From contig CALWQP010000007.1 in assembly GCA_944383695.1 (NCBI GenBank), forward strand, positions 1-64,000: DNA of 64,000 nucleotides, given 5' to 3'. Below, piece by piece: positions 8,825-17,559 of the stretch. The position numbers and the translations under genes were made by a program. The notes below the pieces were generated by a model that was given only the letters and a program-made list of their open reading frames with translations, did no database searches and had not been told where the DNA came from. Position 1 is the stretch's first letter, and each line of letters begins with the position of its first letter. Source of the DNA: an uncultured Mediterraneibacter sp. (lineage in GTDB: Bacteria; Bacillota; Clostridia; Lachnospirales; Lachnospiraceae).

Positions 8825-10009
8825 GTGGACGCCAGTCATTTTTCAAGTTTGATCAACGAATTTAAGCCGGGGATATTCGGCGCTTTAAATGAAAAGAAGG
8901 ATGCACTTCTGCGCGCCGGGAGAACGGTGTATAATCTCTCCGTCGGAACGCCGGATTTTCAGCCTGCGCCCCATGTGATGAAGGCGATGCAGGAAGCATG
9001 GGGGATGGCAGAGAACTACAAATATTCCCTGTCAGACCTGCCGGAACTTCTGGAGGCGGTGCAGTACCGCTATGAGAAACGTTTTGGCGTACATATGGAC
9101 ACAGACGAGATCATGTCTGTCTATGGTTCTCAGGAGGCAATGGCCCATATCGGTATGGTGTTCTGCGACCCGGGCGATGTGATACTCGTACCTGATCCGG
9201 GATATCCCATGTTTGAGATGAGCGGGATCATGGCCCGGGCGGAGGTGCGGTATTACACGATAGAAGAGAAGAACGGATATCTGCCGGACCTGGACAGTAT
9301 CCCTGAGGAAACGCTTAAAAGAACAAAATACATGATGGTTTCTTATCCGCTCAATCCGGTCTGCGTCTGTGCGCCGGATGGATTTTATGAAAAGCTCATT
9401 GCGTTTGCGAAGAAGTATGATATTATTATCGTCCATGACAATGCTTATTCTGATATTACATTTACAGAAAAGCCGGGCAGATCCTTCCTTTCATTTGAAG
9501 GGGCAAAAGATGTGGGCGTGGAGTTCTATTCCCTTTCCAAGTCCTATAATCTGACAGGGGCGAGGATTTCTTTTGTGGTGGGAAATAAGGATGTCATCAG
9601 CCGTTTTCGGCTGCTCCGTTCACAGATCGATTATGGGATTTTCTATCCGGTGCAGCACGCGGCGATCGCGGCTCTGACCGGACCGGATGATTTTATCGAG
9701 GAGCAGAGGCAGCAGTATGCGGCGCGCAACCGGGCGCTGTGCAGCGGGCTGCGGGAAATCGGGTGGAACGTGCCGGACAGCCAGGGAACGATGTTTGTGT
9801 GGGCAAAGATTCCGGAAGGCTATGGGTCGTCCGCAGATTTCTGTATGGAGCTGATGGAAAAGACCGGGGTGATCGTGACGCCGGGCAGCGCTTTTGGAAA
9901 AGGCGGGGAAGGTTATGTCAGGATGGCTCTTGTGGTGGACGAAACGGTGATCCGGAAAATCATCTGCGTGCTGGACGAATCTGAAATGTTTCGTCGGCCG
10001 ACAATATAG
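8825..10009 (+). CDS. Class I/II PLP aminotransferase
   Basis: 394 residues with a GTG start behind GAGGAGG. Fold-type I aminotransferase of the group containing LL-diaminopimelate and aspartate/methionine aminotransferases. SVGTPDFQPAPHV near the N-terminus, VPDPGYPMFE, HDNAYSDITF and the PLP lysine in FYSLSKSYNLTGARIS are all present. The usual NNPTG motif reads LNPVCVC, keeping the Asn-Pro but losing Thr-Gly, which may alter substrate choice. Position between metA and the dUTPase hints at amino-acid metabolism, perhaps transamination of the methionine precursor 4-methylthio-2-oxobutyrate or a DapL-like role. Neither is proven. Confidence 0.85.
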   Translation: MDASHFSSLINEFKPGIFGALNEKKDALLRAGRTVYNLSVGTPDFQPAPHVMKAMQEAWGMAENYKYSLSDLPELLEAVQYRYEKRFGVHMDTDEIMSVYGSQEAMAHIGMVFCDPGDVILVPDPGYPMFEMSGIMARAEVRYYTIEEKNGYLPDLDSIPEETLKRTKYMMVSYPLNPVCVCAPDGFYEKLIAFAKKYDIIIVHDNAYSDITFTEKPGRSFLSFEGAKDVGVEFYSLSKSYNLTGARISFVVGNKDVISRFRLLRSQIDYGIFYPVQHAAIAALTGPDDFIEEQRQQYAARNRALCSGLREIGWNVPDSQGTMFVWAKIPEGYGSSADFCMELMEKTGVIVTPGSAFGKGGEGYVRMALVVDETVIRKIICVLDESEMFRRPTI

Positions 10010-10040
10010 GAACACGGTGAAAGATAAGAGGAGAGAATGG

Positions 10041-10553
10041 ATGAAGAGGATAGCGAGATTTGAGAAAGTGAGCCTGGAACAGTTCCGGGAAGGGTGGACA
10101 GATACATTTGGGTCAGCAGAGGAAGCAGAGATCCGGAAAATATATGATGGGATAAAGTTGCCGAAACGCGCTACGGCGGGCAGCGCGGGGTATGATTTCT
10201 ATGCGCCGGCAACTTTGAAGCTGGAGCCGGGAGAGACCGTGAAAGTCCCAACAGGCATCCGGGTATGGATGGAGCCGGAGTGGGTGCTCAAATGCTACCC
10301 GAGGAGCGGGCTTGGATTTAAGTTCCGGCTTCAGCTCAACAATACAGTCGGGATCATTGACAGTGATTACTATTATTCTGACAATGAGGGCCATATCTTT
10401 TCCAAGATAACCAATGACAGCAATGAAGGGAAAACCGTGGAGATCAAGGCTGGGGACGGATTCATGCAGGGAATCTTCGTGGAATACGGAATCACGATGG
10501 ATGATGACGCGACAGGGATAAGAAACGGAGGATTCGGAAGTACGACAGCATAG
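10041..10553 (+). CDS. dut: dUTPase-family deoxyuridine triphosphatase
   Basis: Trimeric dUTPase fold that hydrolyses dUTP to dUMP and pyrophosphate. About 170 residues from the ATG at 10041; a GTG at 10017 in frame is the alternative, but AGAGGAGA fits the ATG better. Visible motifs: I, AGSAGYDFYAP; II, PRSGLGF; III, GIIDSDYYYSDNEG; V, the C-terminal GGFGSTTA. The N-terminal 40 residues and the extra segment between motifs III and IV make it longer than classical dUTPases (about 145), as in a Firmicute subgroup. A perfect AGCTTAC/GTAAGCT hairpin lies just after the stop but has no T tract. Confidence 0.88.
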   Translation: MKRIARFEKVSLEQFREGWTDTFGSAEEAEIRKIYDGIKLPKRATAGSAGYDFYAPATLKLEPGETVKVPTGIRVWMEPEWVLKCYPRSGLGFKFRLQLNNTVGIIDSDYYYSDNEGHIFSKITNDSNEGKTVEIKAGDGFMQGIFVEYGITMDDDATGIRNGGFGSTTA

Positions 10554-10709
10554 AGCTTACAGAAATGTAAGCTGTACCGTGGAAAACGTAAGGAAATGTG
10601 ATGGAAGAATGCGGGCGGATTTTATATACTGTGCCTGAAGCATGAGAGAAATCACCGCCGGAAGCTATAATGGCGGGCGGAAAAGTACGAAAGGCAGGAA
10701 ACATACAGT

Positions 10710-11387
10710 ATGAAATGGATCAAACGTCTGTGTTCTTTCATTTTTTTGTGCATACTGATCATTGGAGGCGTGTTAATCTATCAGGGCTATACAGATTACA
10801 GGGAAGCGCTGGAGGCAAAGAGTGTAGAAGAGATGGCGGCTGAAATCGAGTCCATCGATAACTATACGACGCTGGATTCCCTTCCTAAGACATACATTGA
10901 CGCGGTACTGTCAGTGGAGGACAAAAGATTTTACAGCCACCCGGGAATCGATCTCATTGCGATCGGAAGGGCTCTGGTAAATGATATCAAGGCGGGAGCT
11001 TATGTGGAGGGCGGCAGCACTATCACGCAGCAGCTTGCCAAAAACCAGTATTTTACCCAGGATAAAAAGATTGTGCGCAAGATTGCGGAAATGTTCATGG
11101 CATTTAAGATCGAATCTGTCCTGGATAAAGATAAGATTTTTGAACTGTATGTAAATTCAATCTTTTTCGGGAACAATTACTACTGCGTGGCAGACGCGGC
11201 GCAAGGGTATTTCGGGAAACTGCCGTCGGAGATGAATTTTGACGAATGTACCCTGCTGGCGGGAATCCCGAACGCGCCTTCAAATTATAATCCGCAGGCA
11301 AGTCCGGAACTCGCCCGCCAGAGGCAGGCGCAGGTCATCGAGAAGATGAAAAAGGCGGGCTATCTGGAAGCAGAGGAGGAAAATTAG
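10710..11387 (+). CDS. Monofunctional peptidoglycan glycosyltransferase (GT51)
   Basis: 225 residues: one signal anchor (residues 5-24), then a GT51 transglycosylase domain and no penicillin-binding domain. Catalytic Glu70 lies in SVEDKRFYSHPGID and the second motif is GGSTITQQLAKNQYF; RKIAEMFMAFKIE and the YVNSIFFG stretch complete the family. It polymerises lipid II into glycan strands outside the membrane. Similar to MtgA and staphylococcal SgtA. The length is slightly short but all motifs are intact. It precedes the GerA gene by about 85 bases. Confidence 0.92.
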   Translation: MKWIKRLCSFIFLCILIIGGVLIYQGYTDYREALEAKSVEEMAAEIESIDNYTTLDSLPKTYIDAVLSVEDKRFYSHPGIDLIAIGRALVNDIKAGAYVEGGSTITQQLAKNQYFTQDKKIVRKIAEMFMAFKIESVLDKDKIFELYVNSIFFGNNYYCVADAAQGYFGKLPSEMNFDECTLLAGIPNAPSNYNPQASPELARQRQAQVIEKMKKAGYLEAEEEN

Positions 11388-11473
11388 TAGGATTTTGCAT
11401 AATCAGGGAAGAAAAGGGCAATCTAACCATAGAAAATATTGTTGCCTTTCGGCAGAAAAGGGGAACAGGTCTT

Positions 11474-12841
11474 ATGGTAGAGAAAAACAGTAAAAAGCTC
11501 AGCGCTTCCTTTGAAGAAAATATAAGATATATGAATGAAATCCTTCCGGTGAAAGAAAGTTTTGACATCATCCGGCGGGAAATGGAAATCGGAGGAAAGG
11601 CGTCCGTGTTCTACTACATTGACGGATTCATCAAGGATGAGGCAATGTTGAAGATCATGGATTCCTTTCTTTCTGTGTCTGAAAAGGATATGCCGGAGGA
11701 TGCGGAAGGTTTTATCCAGAAAAACGTGCCCTATGTTGAGGTTGACATACTGGAAGATTTTGACCAGGTCATAAGAAACGTCCTCTCAGGTCCGGCGGTG
11801 CTTTTTATTGACGGTTACAAAGAGTGCATTGCCATCGATTGCCGTACCTATCCTGCCCGGAGCGTGGACGAGCCGGACAAGGACAGGTCCCTGCGCGGTT
11901 CAAGGGACGGCTTTGTAGAGACGATCGTATTCAATACAGCGCTTATGCGACGGAGAATCCGTGACCCTCATCTTGTGATGGAGATGACAGAGGCGGGCCA
12001 GACGTCCCGCACGGATATCGCTCTGTGCTATATGCAGGACAGGGTGGACCCGGAGCTTTTAAAAAATCTGAAGAACCGGATCGAGAGCCTTCAGGTCGAC
12101 GATCTGAGGATGAATCAGCAAAGCCTGGCGGAAGCCCTGTTTAAAAGGAAATGGTTCAACCCCTTTCCGAAGTTTAAATTTACAGAACGCCCGGATACCG
12201 CGGCGGCATGTCTCCTCGAGGGGAAGGTCGTGATCTTGGTAGATAACTCGCCTTCGGCAATGATCCTGCCTACTTCCATTCTGGACATGATCGAGGAGGC
12301 GAATGATTATTACTTCCCCACGGTGACGGCGGTGTACCTGAAGGTGACAAGAGCGCTGATCACCATTGCCACAGTGTTTTTTACGCCGCTGTACCTGCTG
12401 TTTATGCAGAATGAGGAATGGCTGCCCGAGGCGTTTGCGTTTGTTGCCGTGCAGGATACAGTGAACATACCGCTCATCTTCCAGTTTCTTTTGCTGGAGT
12501 TGTCCATTGACGGTCTGAGACTTGCGGCAATGAATACCCCAACTATGCTGAGCACCCCTCTGAGTGTGATCGCAGGTATTGTTATGGGAGAGTTCTCCGT
12601 GCAGTCGGGCTGGTTCAACTCCGAGGTGATGCTCTACATGGCATTCGTGGCAGTGGCAAATTACACCCAGCCCAATTTTGAACTTGGCTATGCATTAAAA
12701 TTTATGCGGCTGATGCTGCTGATCCTTACGGCGGTCTTTAATCTTTACGGATTCATCATCGGATGTATCCTTGTGCTGTGCTTCCTGATCTTTAACAAGA
12801 CATTGTCAGGCCGCAATTATATGAATGTGAAACTGAACTGA
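11474..12841 (+). CDS. GerA-family spore germination protein (SpoVAF-like)
   Basis: 455 residues. A hydrophilic N-terminal half (FEENIRYMNEIL, VFYYIDGFIKDEAML, RTYPARSVDEPDKDRSLRGSRDGFVE) precedes a membrane half with five or so helices. That is the GerA architecture; the RGSRDGFVE and MNTPTMLSTPLSVIAG segments are diagnostic. No GerB or GerC partner and no SpoVA genes adjoin it, so a SpoVAF-like accessory channel is more likely than a complete receptor subunit. Acts in the spore inner membrane. Upstream, GCATA (11397), N17 and CAATCTA (11419) resemble a sigma-G promoter, tentatively. Confidence 0.88.
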   Translation: MVEKNSKKLSASFEENIRYMNEILPVKESFDIIRREMEIGGKASVFYYIDGFIKDEAMLKIMDSFLSVSEKDMPEDAEGFIQKNVPYVEVDILEDFDQVIRNVLSGPAVLFIDGYKECIAIDCRTYPARSVDEPDKDRSLRGSRDGFVETIVFNTALMRRRIRDPHLVMEMTEAGQTSRTDIALCYMQDRVDPELLKNLKNRIESLQVDDLRMNQQSLAEALFKRKWFNPFPKFKFTERPDTAAACLLEGKVVILVDNSPSAMILPTSILDMIEEANDYYFPTVTAVYLKVTRALITIATVFFTPLYLLFMQNEEWLPEAFAFVAVQDTVNIPLIFQFLLLELSIDGLRLAAMNTPTMLSTPLSVIAGIVMGEFSVQSGWFNSEVMLYMAFVAVANYTQPNFELGYALKFMRLMLLILTAVFNLYGFIIGCILVLCFLIFNKTLSGRNYMNVKLN

Positions 12842-12847
12842 CAGAAG

Positions 12848-12887
12848 TCCCTCTCCGGCAGTTTTCGGACTCCGGGGAGGGATTTTT
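12848..12887 (+). terminator. Terminator after GerA gene
   Basis: TCCCTCTCCGG (12848-12858) pairs with CCGGGGAGGGA (12872-12882), with one G-U, then five T. It isolates the catechol operon from the upstream transcript. Confidence 0.9.
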
Positions 12888-12930
12888 GCGTCAAGAGAAA
12901 CATAAAAAAATATACAGAAAAACAAAGGAT

Positions 12931-12978
12931 TTGACAGGGGACAAATTATTCGGTATTATCGAATTAAGATTCGATAAT
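12931..12978 (+). promoter_or_regulatory. Promoter P1 with palindromic operator, catechol operon
   Basis: A consensus TTGACA (12931-12936), 17-nt spacer and TATTAT (12954-12959). A perfect inverted repeat, ATTATCGAAT (12955-12964) and ATTCGATAAT (12969-12978) with a 4-nt spacer, covers the -10 box and start site. This is the position expected for a repressor operator. IclR is the obvious candidate ligand-binding regulator because it is the first gene downstream. Confidence 0.75.
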
Positions 12979-12993
12979 GACGAACAGTTGGTA

Positions 12994-13022
12994 TTGTCAC
13001 TCAAAATTGAGTGTGATATATT
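12994..13022 (+). promoter_or_regulatory. Promoter P2 with second palindrome, catechol operon
   Basis: TTGTCA (12994-12999), 17-nt spacer and TATATT (13017-13022). A perfect palindrome, CACTCAA and TTGAGTG around AA (12998-13013), fills the spacer. Its sequence differs from the P1 palindrome, so two regulators, or two site types, may act here. Confidence 0.55.
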
Positions 13023-13048
13023 CAAACTATAATAAAGGAGAGATACAA

Positions 13049-13849
13049 ATGAACAAAGACCAGCCTGTTAAGACCGGCAACTCGCACATTAAATCAGTGG
13101 AACGGGCGATTTTGCTGATCGAGACGCTTGCACAGGAAGACACGGAGATGTCACTGTCACAGCTTTCCCTGAAACTCGGGTGGCCCAAAAGCACGATACA
13201 CGGACTGCTCGCTACACTTCGTGATTACCACTATGTGGACCAGTCCATGGAGAACAGTAATTACCGGCTGGGGACCCGGCTTTTTGAGCTGGGGAACCGG
13301 GTGGCACGCTCCTGGGTCATAAAAGATGCGGCACGTCCGGTCATGCTGAGACTTGTCCGAGAATTTGGGGAGACAGTCCAGCTGGGTACGGAGGACGACG
13401 GCGAGATACTCTATCTGGATAAACTTGTGGCAAACTCGGTGGTCAGCATCATGTCCGAGGTAGGCTTACGGCTCCCGATGCACTGCAGTGGTCTTGGAAA
13501 GGTGCTGCTGGCGCAGAAAAGCCCGGCACAGCTCAAGCGCATCATAGCCCGCAAAGGACTGCCGGCAATGACCAAACGCACGATCACAACACAGGCAAAG
13601 CTTGAGAAGGAGCTGGCACAGGTCAGGGAAAACGGTTATGCCATAGATGAGGGAGAAATCATGGACGGTCTGCGATGTGTGGCAGTTCCCATATGGGACG
13701 GAACCGGGAAGGTCCGTTACGCGCTCAGTATTTCCGGACAGGCCCGCAATATCTACGGTGACCGGCTTGAGCACATTATTGACGGACTCAAGCAGGCGGC
13801 AGGAGAAATTTCCTATGCCATGGGCAGCCGCAGAAATGAATATCAATGA
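13049..13849 (+). CDS. IclR-family transcriptional regulator of catechol operon
   Basis: 266 residues from the ATG at 13049 (AAAGGAGA upstream); the open frame extends 72 bases further 5' into the operator region without a start signal. Residues about 15-80 form the IclR winged helix (VERAILLIETLAQ, SLSQLSLKLGWPKSTIHGLLATL), followed by the effector domain with LRLPMHCSGLGKVLLA and MDGLRCVAVPIWD. IclR proteins often control aromatic catabolism (PobR, PcaU, CatR types) and respond to pathway substrates. Here it heads the catechol gene run in the same direction, so it probably regulates itself and the operon. The effector is unknown; catechol or a ring-cleavage product is a reasonable guess. 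Confidence 0.92.
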   Translation: MNKDQPVKTGNSHIKSVERAILLIETLAQEDTEMSLSQLSLKLGWPKSTIHGLLATLRDYHYVDQSMENSNYRLGTRLFELGNRVARSWVIKDAARPVMLRLVREFGETVQLGTEDDGEILYLDKLVANSVVSIMSEVGLRLPMHCSGLGKVLLAQKSPAQLKRIIARKGLPAMTKRTITTQAKLEKELAQVRENGYAIDEGEIMDGLRCVAVPIWDGTGKVRYALSISGQARNIYGDRLEHIIDGLKQAAGEISYAMGSRRNEYQ

Positions 13850-13919
13850 TAAAACAGCCCATTTCCGGGCGGAACCATACAGGTTAAAACAAAACAAAAA
13901 AGAAAAGGAGAGATGAATT

Positions 13920-14747
13920 ATGGAACAGAAAAGACCTGAAATCGCAAACAGTATTCAGACAGGAGCATTCAAGACGAATTATCATGATCTTGGGAAAGGA
14001 TTTCCGGTGGTATTTTTACACGGCTCTGGTCCCGGAGTCACGGCATGGGCGAACTGGAACAAAGTGTTCCCTCTCATGCAGGATGACTTCCGCCTGATCG
14101 CGCCGGACATGGTAGGATTTGGCTATACAGAGCGGATTGAGGGGCAGGTCTACAACATGAACGTGTGGGTACAGCAGACCATCGATCTCTTTGATGCGCT
14201 GGGCATTGAGAAGGCAAATCTGGTCGGCAATTCCTTCGGAGGAGCGCTGGCGCTCTCCATGGCTGTCAAATACCCTGAGCGTGTCAACAAGCTTGTGTGC
14301 ATGGGAGCCATGGGCGTAAGCTTCCCCATCACTTATGGACTTGACCAGGTATGGGGTTACACTCCGTCACCTTCTAATATGGCGAAACTGCTGGAAATCT
14401 TTACATATGACCATTCCTTTGCTACCCCGGAGCTGGCAGAATCCCGTTACCAGGGAAGCATCCAGCCCGGTTTCCAGGAGAGCTTCTCCCAGATGTTCCC
14501 GGTTCCCCGGCAGAACGGCGTAGAGGATATGGCAGGCAACCAGCAGTATATCCGTGACATCCCTCATGAGACACTTATCATCCATGGCAGGGAGGATCGT
14601 GTGATCCCGCTGAGCAACTCGTATAAGCTTTTGGAGCTTATTCCCAATGCGGAACTGCATGTCTTCGGAAAGTGCGGACACTGGTCACAGATTGAGCACA
14701 CTCAGGACTTTGCAGATCAGCTCCTGTGGTTCTTTAAACGTTCCTGA
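13920..14747 (+). CDS. 2-hydroxymuconate-semialdehyde hydrolase (XylF/DmpD type)
   Basis: 275-residue alpha/beta hydrolase that cleaves the C-C bond of meta ring-fission products, giving 2-oxopent-4-enoate and formate (from catechol) or acetate (from 3-methylcatechol). The oxyanion region is LHGSGPGVTAWANW. The triad is Ser105 (VGNSFGGAL), Asp226 (HGREDRVIP) and His254 (GKCGHWSQIEH). The stretches SFPITYGLDQVWGYTPS and ESFSQMFPVPRQ are closely like those of Pseudomonas DmpD/XylF, so the assignment is well beyond generic hydrolase. Preceded by AAAAGGAGAGATGAATT. A small GCCC/GGGC stem in the 70-nt gap after iclR lacks a T tract, so read-through is expected. Confidence 0.92.
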   Translation: MEQKRPEIANSIQTGAFKTNYHDLGKGFPVVFLHGSGPGVTAWANWNKVFPLMQDDFRLIAPDMVGFGYTERIEGQVYNMNVWVQQTIDLFDALGIEKANLVGNSFGGALALSMAVKYPERVNKLVCMGAMGVSFPITYGLDQVWGYTPSPSNMAKLLEIFTYDHSFATPELAESRYQGSIQPGFQESFSQMFPVPRQNGVEDMAGNQQYIRDIPHETLIIHGREDRVIPLSNSYKLLELIPNAELHVFGKCGHWSQIEHTQDFADQLLWFFKRS

Positions 14748-14823
14748 TGAAAAGACAGCAGTTATAAAGAAGGAAAATGTTTCCTCCTGTACTGCTGGCA
14801 GACAGATAGAAATGAGGTTGCAC

Positions 14824-15603
14824 ATGGAAAATACAAATATACAAAAATATGCGGATATGCTCCGGGAGGCGGAGGCGTCACGAAACGCCATCCCTCCCCT
14901 GACGGAGACGGACGAAAGCCTTGACATTGACGATGCTTATGCGATCCAGCTTGCCAATGTGGAGCACACGGTCCGTGCAGGACATATAGTTTCAGGCAAA
15001 AAGATCGGCCTGACCTCAGAAGGCATCCAGAAGCAGCTTGGGGTAAACGAACCGGATTACGGTCACCTTTTTGCGGCGATGGAATGTCCCGACGGCATGG
15101 TAGAGACGGATAAGCTCATGCAGCCTAAGATCGAGGGCGAGATTGCCTTTGTGTTAAAAGACGATCTGGCAGGAGGCAGGGTGACGGCAGAAGATGTGCG
15201 CCGTGCTACGGATTATGTGGTGGCAGCCTTTGAGATTGTTGACAGCAGGGTGGCTGACTGGAAGATCAAACTGGTAGACACAGTGGCTGACAATGCTTCC
15301 TCTGGCAGATATGTGTTGGGAGAGAAGAAGATGTCCCTTGATGAAGTGGACTTGCCCAACGTGCCTATGGTTCTGACAAAGAACGGTGAGAAGGCGGGAG
15401 AAGGCAGAGGATCCGCGGTGCTGGGAGACCCAGCGGAGGCTGTGGCATGGCTTGCCAACAGGCTGTGGGGGTACGGCGTGACCCTGAAAAAGGGCGAGGT
15501 CATTCTCTCCGGTGCGTTTTCAGCCGCCCCGGAGGCTGAAAAAGGCGATGAGTTCACCGCGGACTTTGGACCGATGGGGAAGGTAACGGCAAAATTCATA
15601 TAA
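14824..15603 (+). CDS. 2-oxopent-4-enoate hydratase (XylJ/DmpE/MhpD type)
   Basis: 259 residues. Hydrates 2-hydroxypenta-2,4-dienoate to 4-hydroxy-2-oxovalerate with a divalent metal. Family marks: KKIGLTSEGIQKQLGVNEPDYG, then KIEGEIAFVL with Glu104 and Glu106, and AAFEIVDSR with Glu137 (the metal-binding glutamates), followed by DNASSGRYVLG. The close relatives 4-oxalocrotonate decarboxylases share this fold. The hydratase call is favoured because the neighbours are the hydrolase, aldehyde dehydrogenase and aldolase, and no dehydrogenase/tautomerase branch is present. Start ATG 14824 has GAGG six bases upstream; ATG 14812 is also in frame. Confidence 0.88.
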   Translation: MENTNIQKYADMLREAEASRNAIPPLTETDESLDIDDAYAIQLANVEHTVRAGHIVSGKKIGLTSEGIQKQLGVNEPDYGHLFAAMECPDGMVETDKLMQPKIEGEIAFVLKDDLAGGRVTAEDVRRATDYVVAAFEIVDSRVADWKIKLVDTVADNASSGRYVLGEKKMSLDEVDLPNVPMVLTKNGEKAGEGRGSAVLGDPAEAVAWLANRLWGYGVTLKKGEVILSGAFSAAPEAEKGDEFTADFGPMGKVTAKFI

Positions 15604-15646
15604 AAAATATCATATGGAAATGTGATGGGATAGAGAGGTGGATAAA

Positions 15647-16531
15647 ATGGACAGGATAAAAGTCGCCGTGATCGGACCGGGTAATATCGGCAGCGATCTG
15701 ATGTACAAGATATTTCGCAGTAAGTATCTGGAGATGGCAATGATGGCAGGAATCGTAGAATCAGAGGGAATCCGCCGTGCCAAATCCAAAGGTGTAAAGA
15801 CAACGATAGAAGGTGTGGACGGCGTGGTGCGCGAGGATGATATCCGTATTGCCTTTGACGCCACCAGTGCATCGGCACATCTGAAATTCAACGGACCTAA
15901 GCTAAAGGAGAAGGGCATTGTTTCCATTGACTTAACGCCCGCAGCCATTGGTCCCTACTGTGTGCCCGTGGTCAATCTGGACCAGCTTCAGCAGGAGCCG
16001 GACATCAATATGGTGACCTGCGGAGGGCAGGCAACCATCCCTGTGGTGTATGCTGTGTCCCAAGTGGCAGGAGCTGCTTATGCTGAGATCGTGGCATGTA
16101 TTTCCAGCAAAAGCGCAGGTCCCGGAACACGCGCCAATATGGACGAGTTTACAGAGACTACCAGCAAGGCGCTTGAGGTCGTGGGCGGCGCGGACAAGGG
16201 GAAGGCGATCATCGTGCTCAATCCTGCGGAGCCTCCTCTTATGATGACCAATACGATCAGTGTCAAAGTAAAAGATACAAGCGTAGGATTTGACAAGATC
16301 CGCGAAGCAATAGAGAAAATGGTAGATCAAGTAAGGACTTACGTTCCGGGATATAAACTGCGCGTTCCTCCCACCATGGAAGGTGACAGGGTGACTGCCA
16401 TCGTGCAGGTGGAAGGACAGGCTGACTTCCTTCCGGCTTACAGCGGAAACCTTGACATCATCAATTCGGCGGCAGTGGCGGCAGCCGAAAAGATTGCGGA
16501 GCGCATGCTCAGAGAAGGGAGGAACGGATAA
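15647..16531 (+). CDS. Acetaldehyde dehydrogenase, acylating (DmpF/MhpF type)
   Basis: 294 residues from ATG 15647 (AGAGG upstream). Converts acetaldehyde, CoA and NAD+ to acetyl-CoA. The N-terminal Rossmann motif is [17 protein letters not shown] (residues 6-22) and the catalytic Cys125 is in [41 protein letters not shown] and [23 protein letters not shown] match the DmpF/MhpF family rather than the large AdhE-type enzymes. In known systems it forms a heterotetramer with the aldolase and receives acetaldehyde by channelling. Here the two genes overlap by one base (TAATG), consistent with a coupled complex. Confidence 0.95.
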   Translation: MDRIKVAVIGPGNIGSDLMYKIFRSKYLEMAMMAGIVESEGIRRAKSKGVKTTIEGVDGVVREDDIRIAFDATSASAHLKFNGPKLKEKGIVSIDLTPAAIGPYCVPVVNLDQLQQEPDINMVTCGGQATIPVVYAVSQVAGAAYAEIVACISSKSAGPGTRANMDEFTETTSKALEVVGGADKGKAIIVLNPAEPPLMMTNTISVKVKDTSVGFDKIREAIEKMVDQVRTYVPGYKLRVPPTMEGDRVTAIVQVEGQADFLPAYSGNLDIINSAAVAAAEKIAERMLREGRNG

Positions 16532-17538
16532 TGGCAGAGCGTAAGATTACTTTTGTAGACACGACGATGCGGGACGGCAGCCATGCTGTGCGCCACAGCT
16601 TTACCGAGGAACAGGTGTCGCAGATTGCTCGAAGACTGGATAAATGCGGCGTACCGCTCATCGAACTTTCCCATGGCGATGGACTGGGCGGTTCCAGCTA
16701 TACCTACGGATTCTCCAAGACCAATGAGTTCACTTTGATGGAGGCGGCTGCCAAAGAGATCAAAAACGGCAGACTCACGGTTCTGCTCCTGCCGGGAATC
16801 GGTACTATTGCCGATCTTAAGCAGGCTAAGGCATGCGGAGCGAAAGCCGTGCGCGTGGCGACTCATGTGACAGAGGCTGATGTGAGCGCAGAACATATCT
16901 ATGCCGCAAAAGAGCTGGACATGATGGCGGTGGGATTTCTTATGATGGTACATACTGCGCCTGTGGAGCGCATCGTCGAAGAGGCCAGGAAGATGGAAAG
17001 CTATGGGGCGGATTACATCAATCTTGCTGATTCTGCCGGTTATCTCATGCCCGAGGATGTGAAGGCACGCATCACTGCTGTGCGGGAGGCTGTAAATATT
17101 CCGGTGGGATTTCATGCCCACAACAATATGGGACTGGCGATTGCCAACTCACTGATTGCCGTGCAGAGCGGGGCGGACTTTGTGGACGGAACTCTCCGCG
17201 GTCTCGGCGCAGGAGCGGGCAATGCTCAGATCGAGGTGCTGGCAGGAGTCATGAAGCGGAATGGATACGAGACAGGCGTGGATTTCTATGGGCTTATGGA
17301 CTTGGCTGCTGAAGTAGTGGAACCGATCATGCTCCGTCCCCAGACCATTGACAACGGCTCCCTCATGCTGGCATACACAGGGGTATATTCCAGCTTTCTG
17401 CTTCATGTGTATGACGCGGCAAAGAAATACTCGCTTGATCAAAGAGATATTCTTGTTGAACTGGGTCGCCGCAAGATGGTGGGCGGACAGGAGGACATGA
17501 TCATAGATGTGGCTTACCAGCTCACACAAAAGCTATAA
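16531..17538 (+). CDS. 4-hydroxy-2-oxovalerate aldolase (DmpG/MhpE type)
   Basis: 335-residue metal-dependent class II aldolase with a TIM barrel, cleaving 4-hydroxy-2-oxovalerate to pyruvate and acetaldehyde. TTMRDGSHAVRHSF gives the Arg14, Asp15 and His18 catalytic set; the metal-binding histidines are His195 and His197 in GFHAHNNMGLAIANSL. GLGAGAGNAQIEVL and the C-terminal communication domain (YGLMDLAAEVVEPIM to the end) are present. This length and the C-terminal domain separate it from HMG-CoA lyase and isopropylmalate synthase. Starts on the overlap with the dehydrogenase stop. Confidence 0.95.
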   Translation: MAERKITFVDTTMRDGSHAVRHSFTEEQVSQIARRLDKCGVPLIELSHGDGLGGSSYTYGFSKTNEFTLMEAAAKEIKNGRLTVLLLPGIGTIADLKQAKACGAKAVRVATHVTEADVSAEHIYAAKELDMMAVGFLMMVHTAPVERIVEEARKMESYGADYINLADSAGYLMPEDVKARITAVREAVNIPVGFHAHNNMGLAIANSLIAVQSGADFVDGTLRGLGAGAGNAQIEVLAGVMKRNGYETGVDFYGLMDLAAEVVEPIMLRPQTIDNGSLMLAYTGVYSSFLLHVYDAAKKYSLDQRDILVELGRRKMVGGQEDMIIDVAYQLTQKL

Positions 17539-17559
17539 AAACTGCAGGAGAGCAGAAGG

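Noticed and set aside
13849-13920. Possible terminator between iclR and the hydrolase gene
   Set aside because: A short GCCC/GGGC stem exists but there is no T tract, so the genes are probably cotranscribed.
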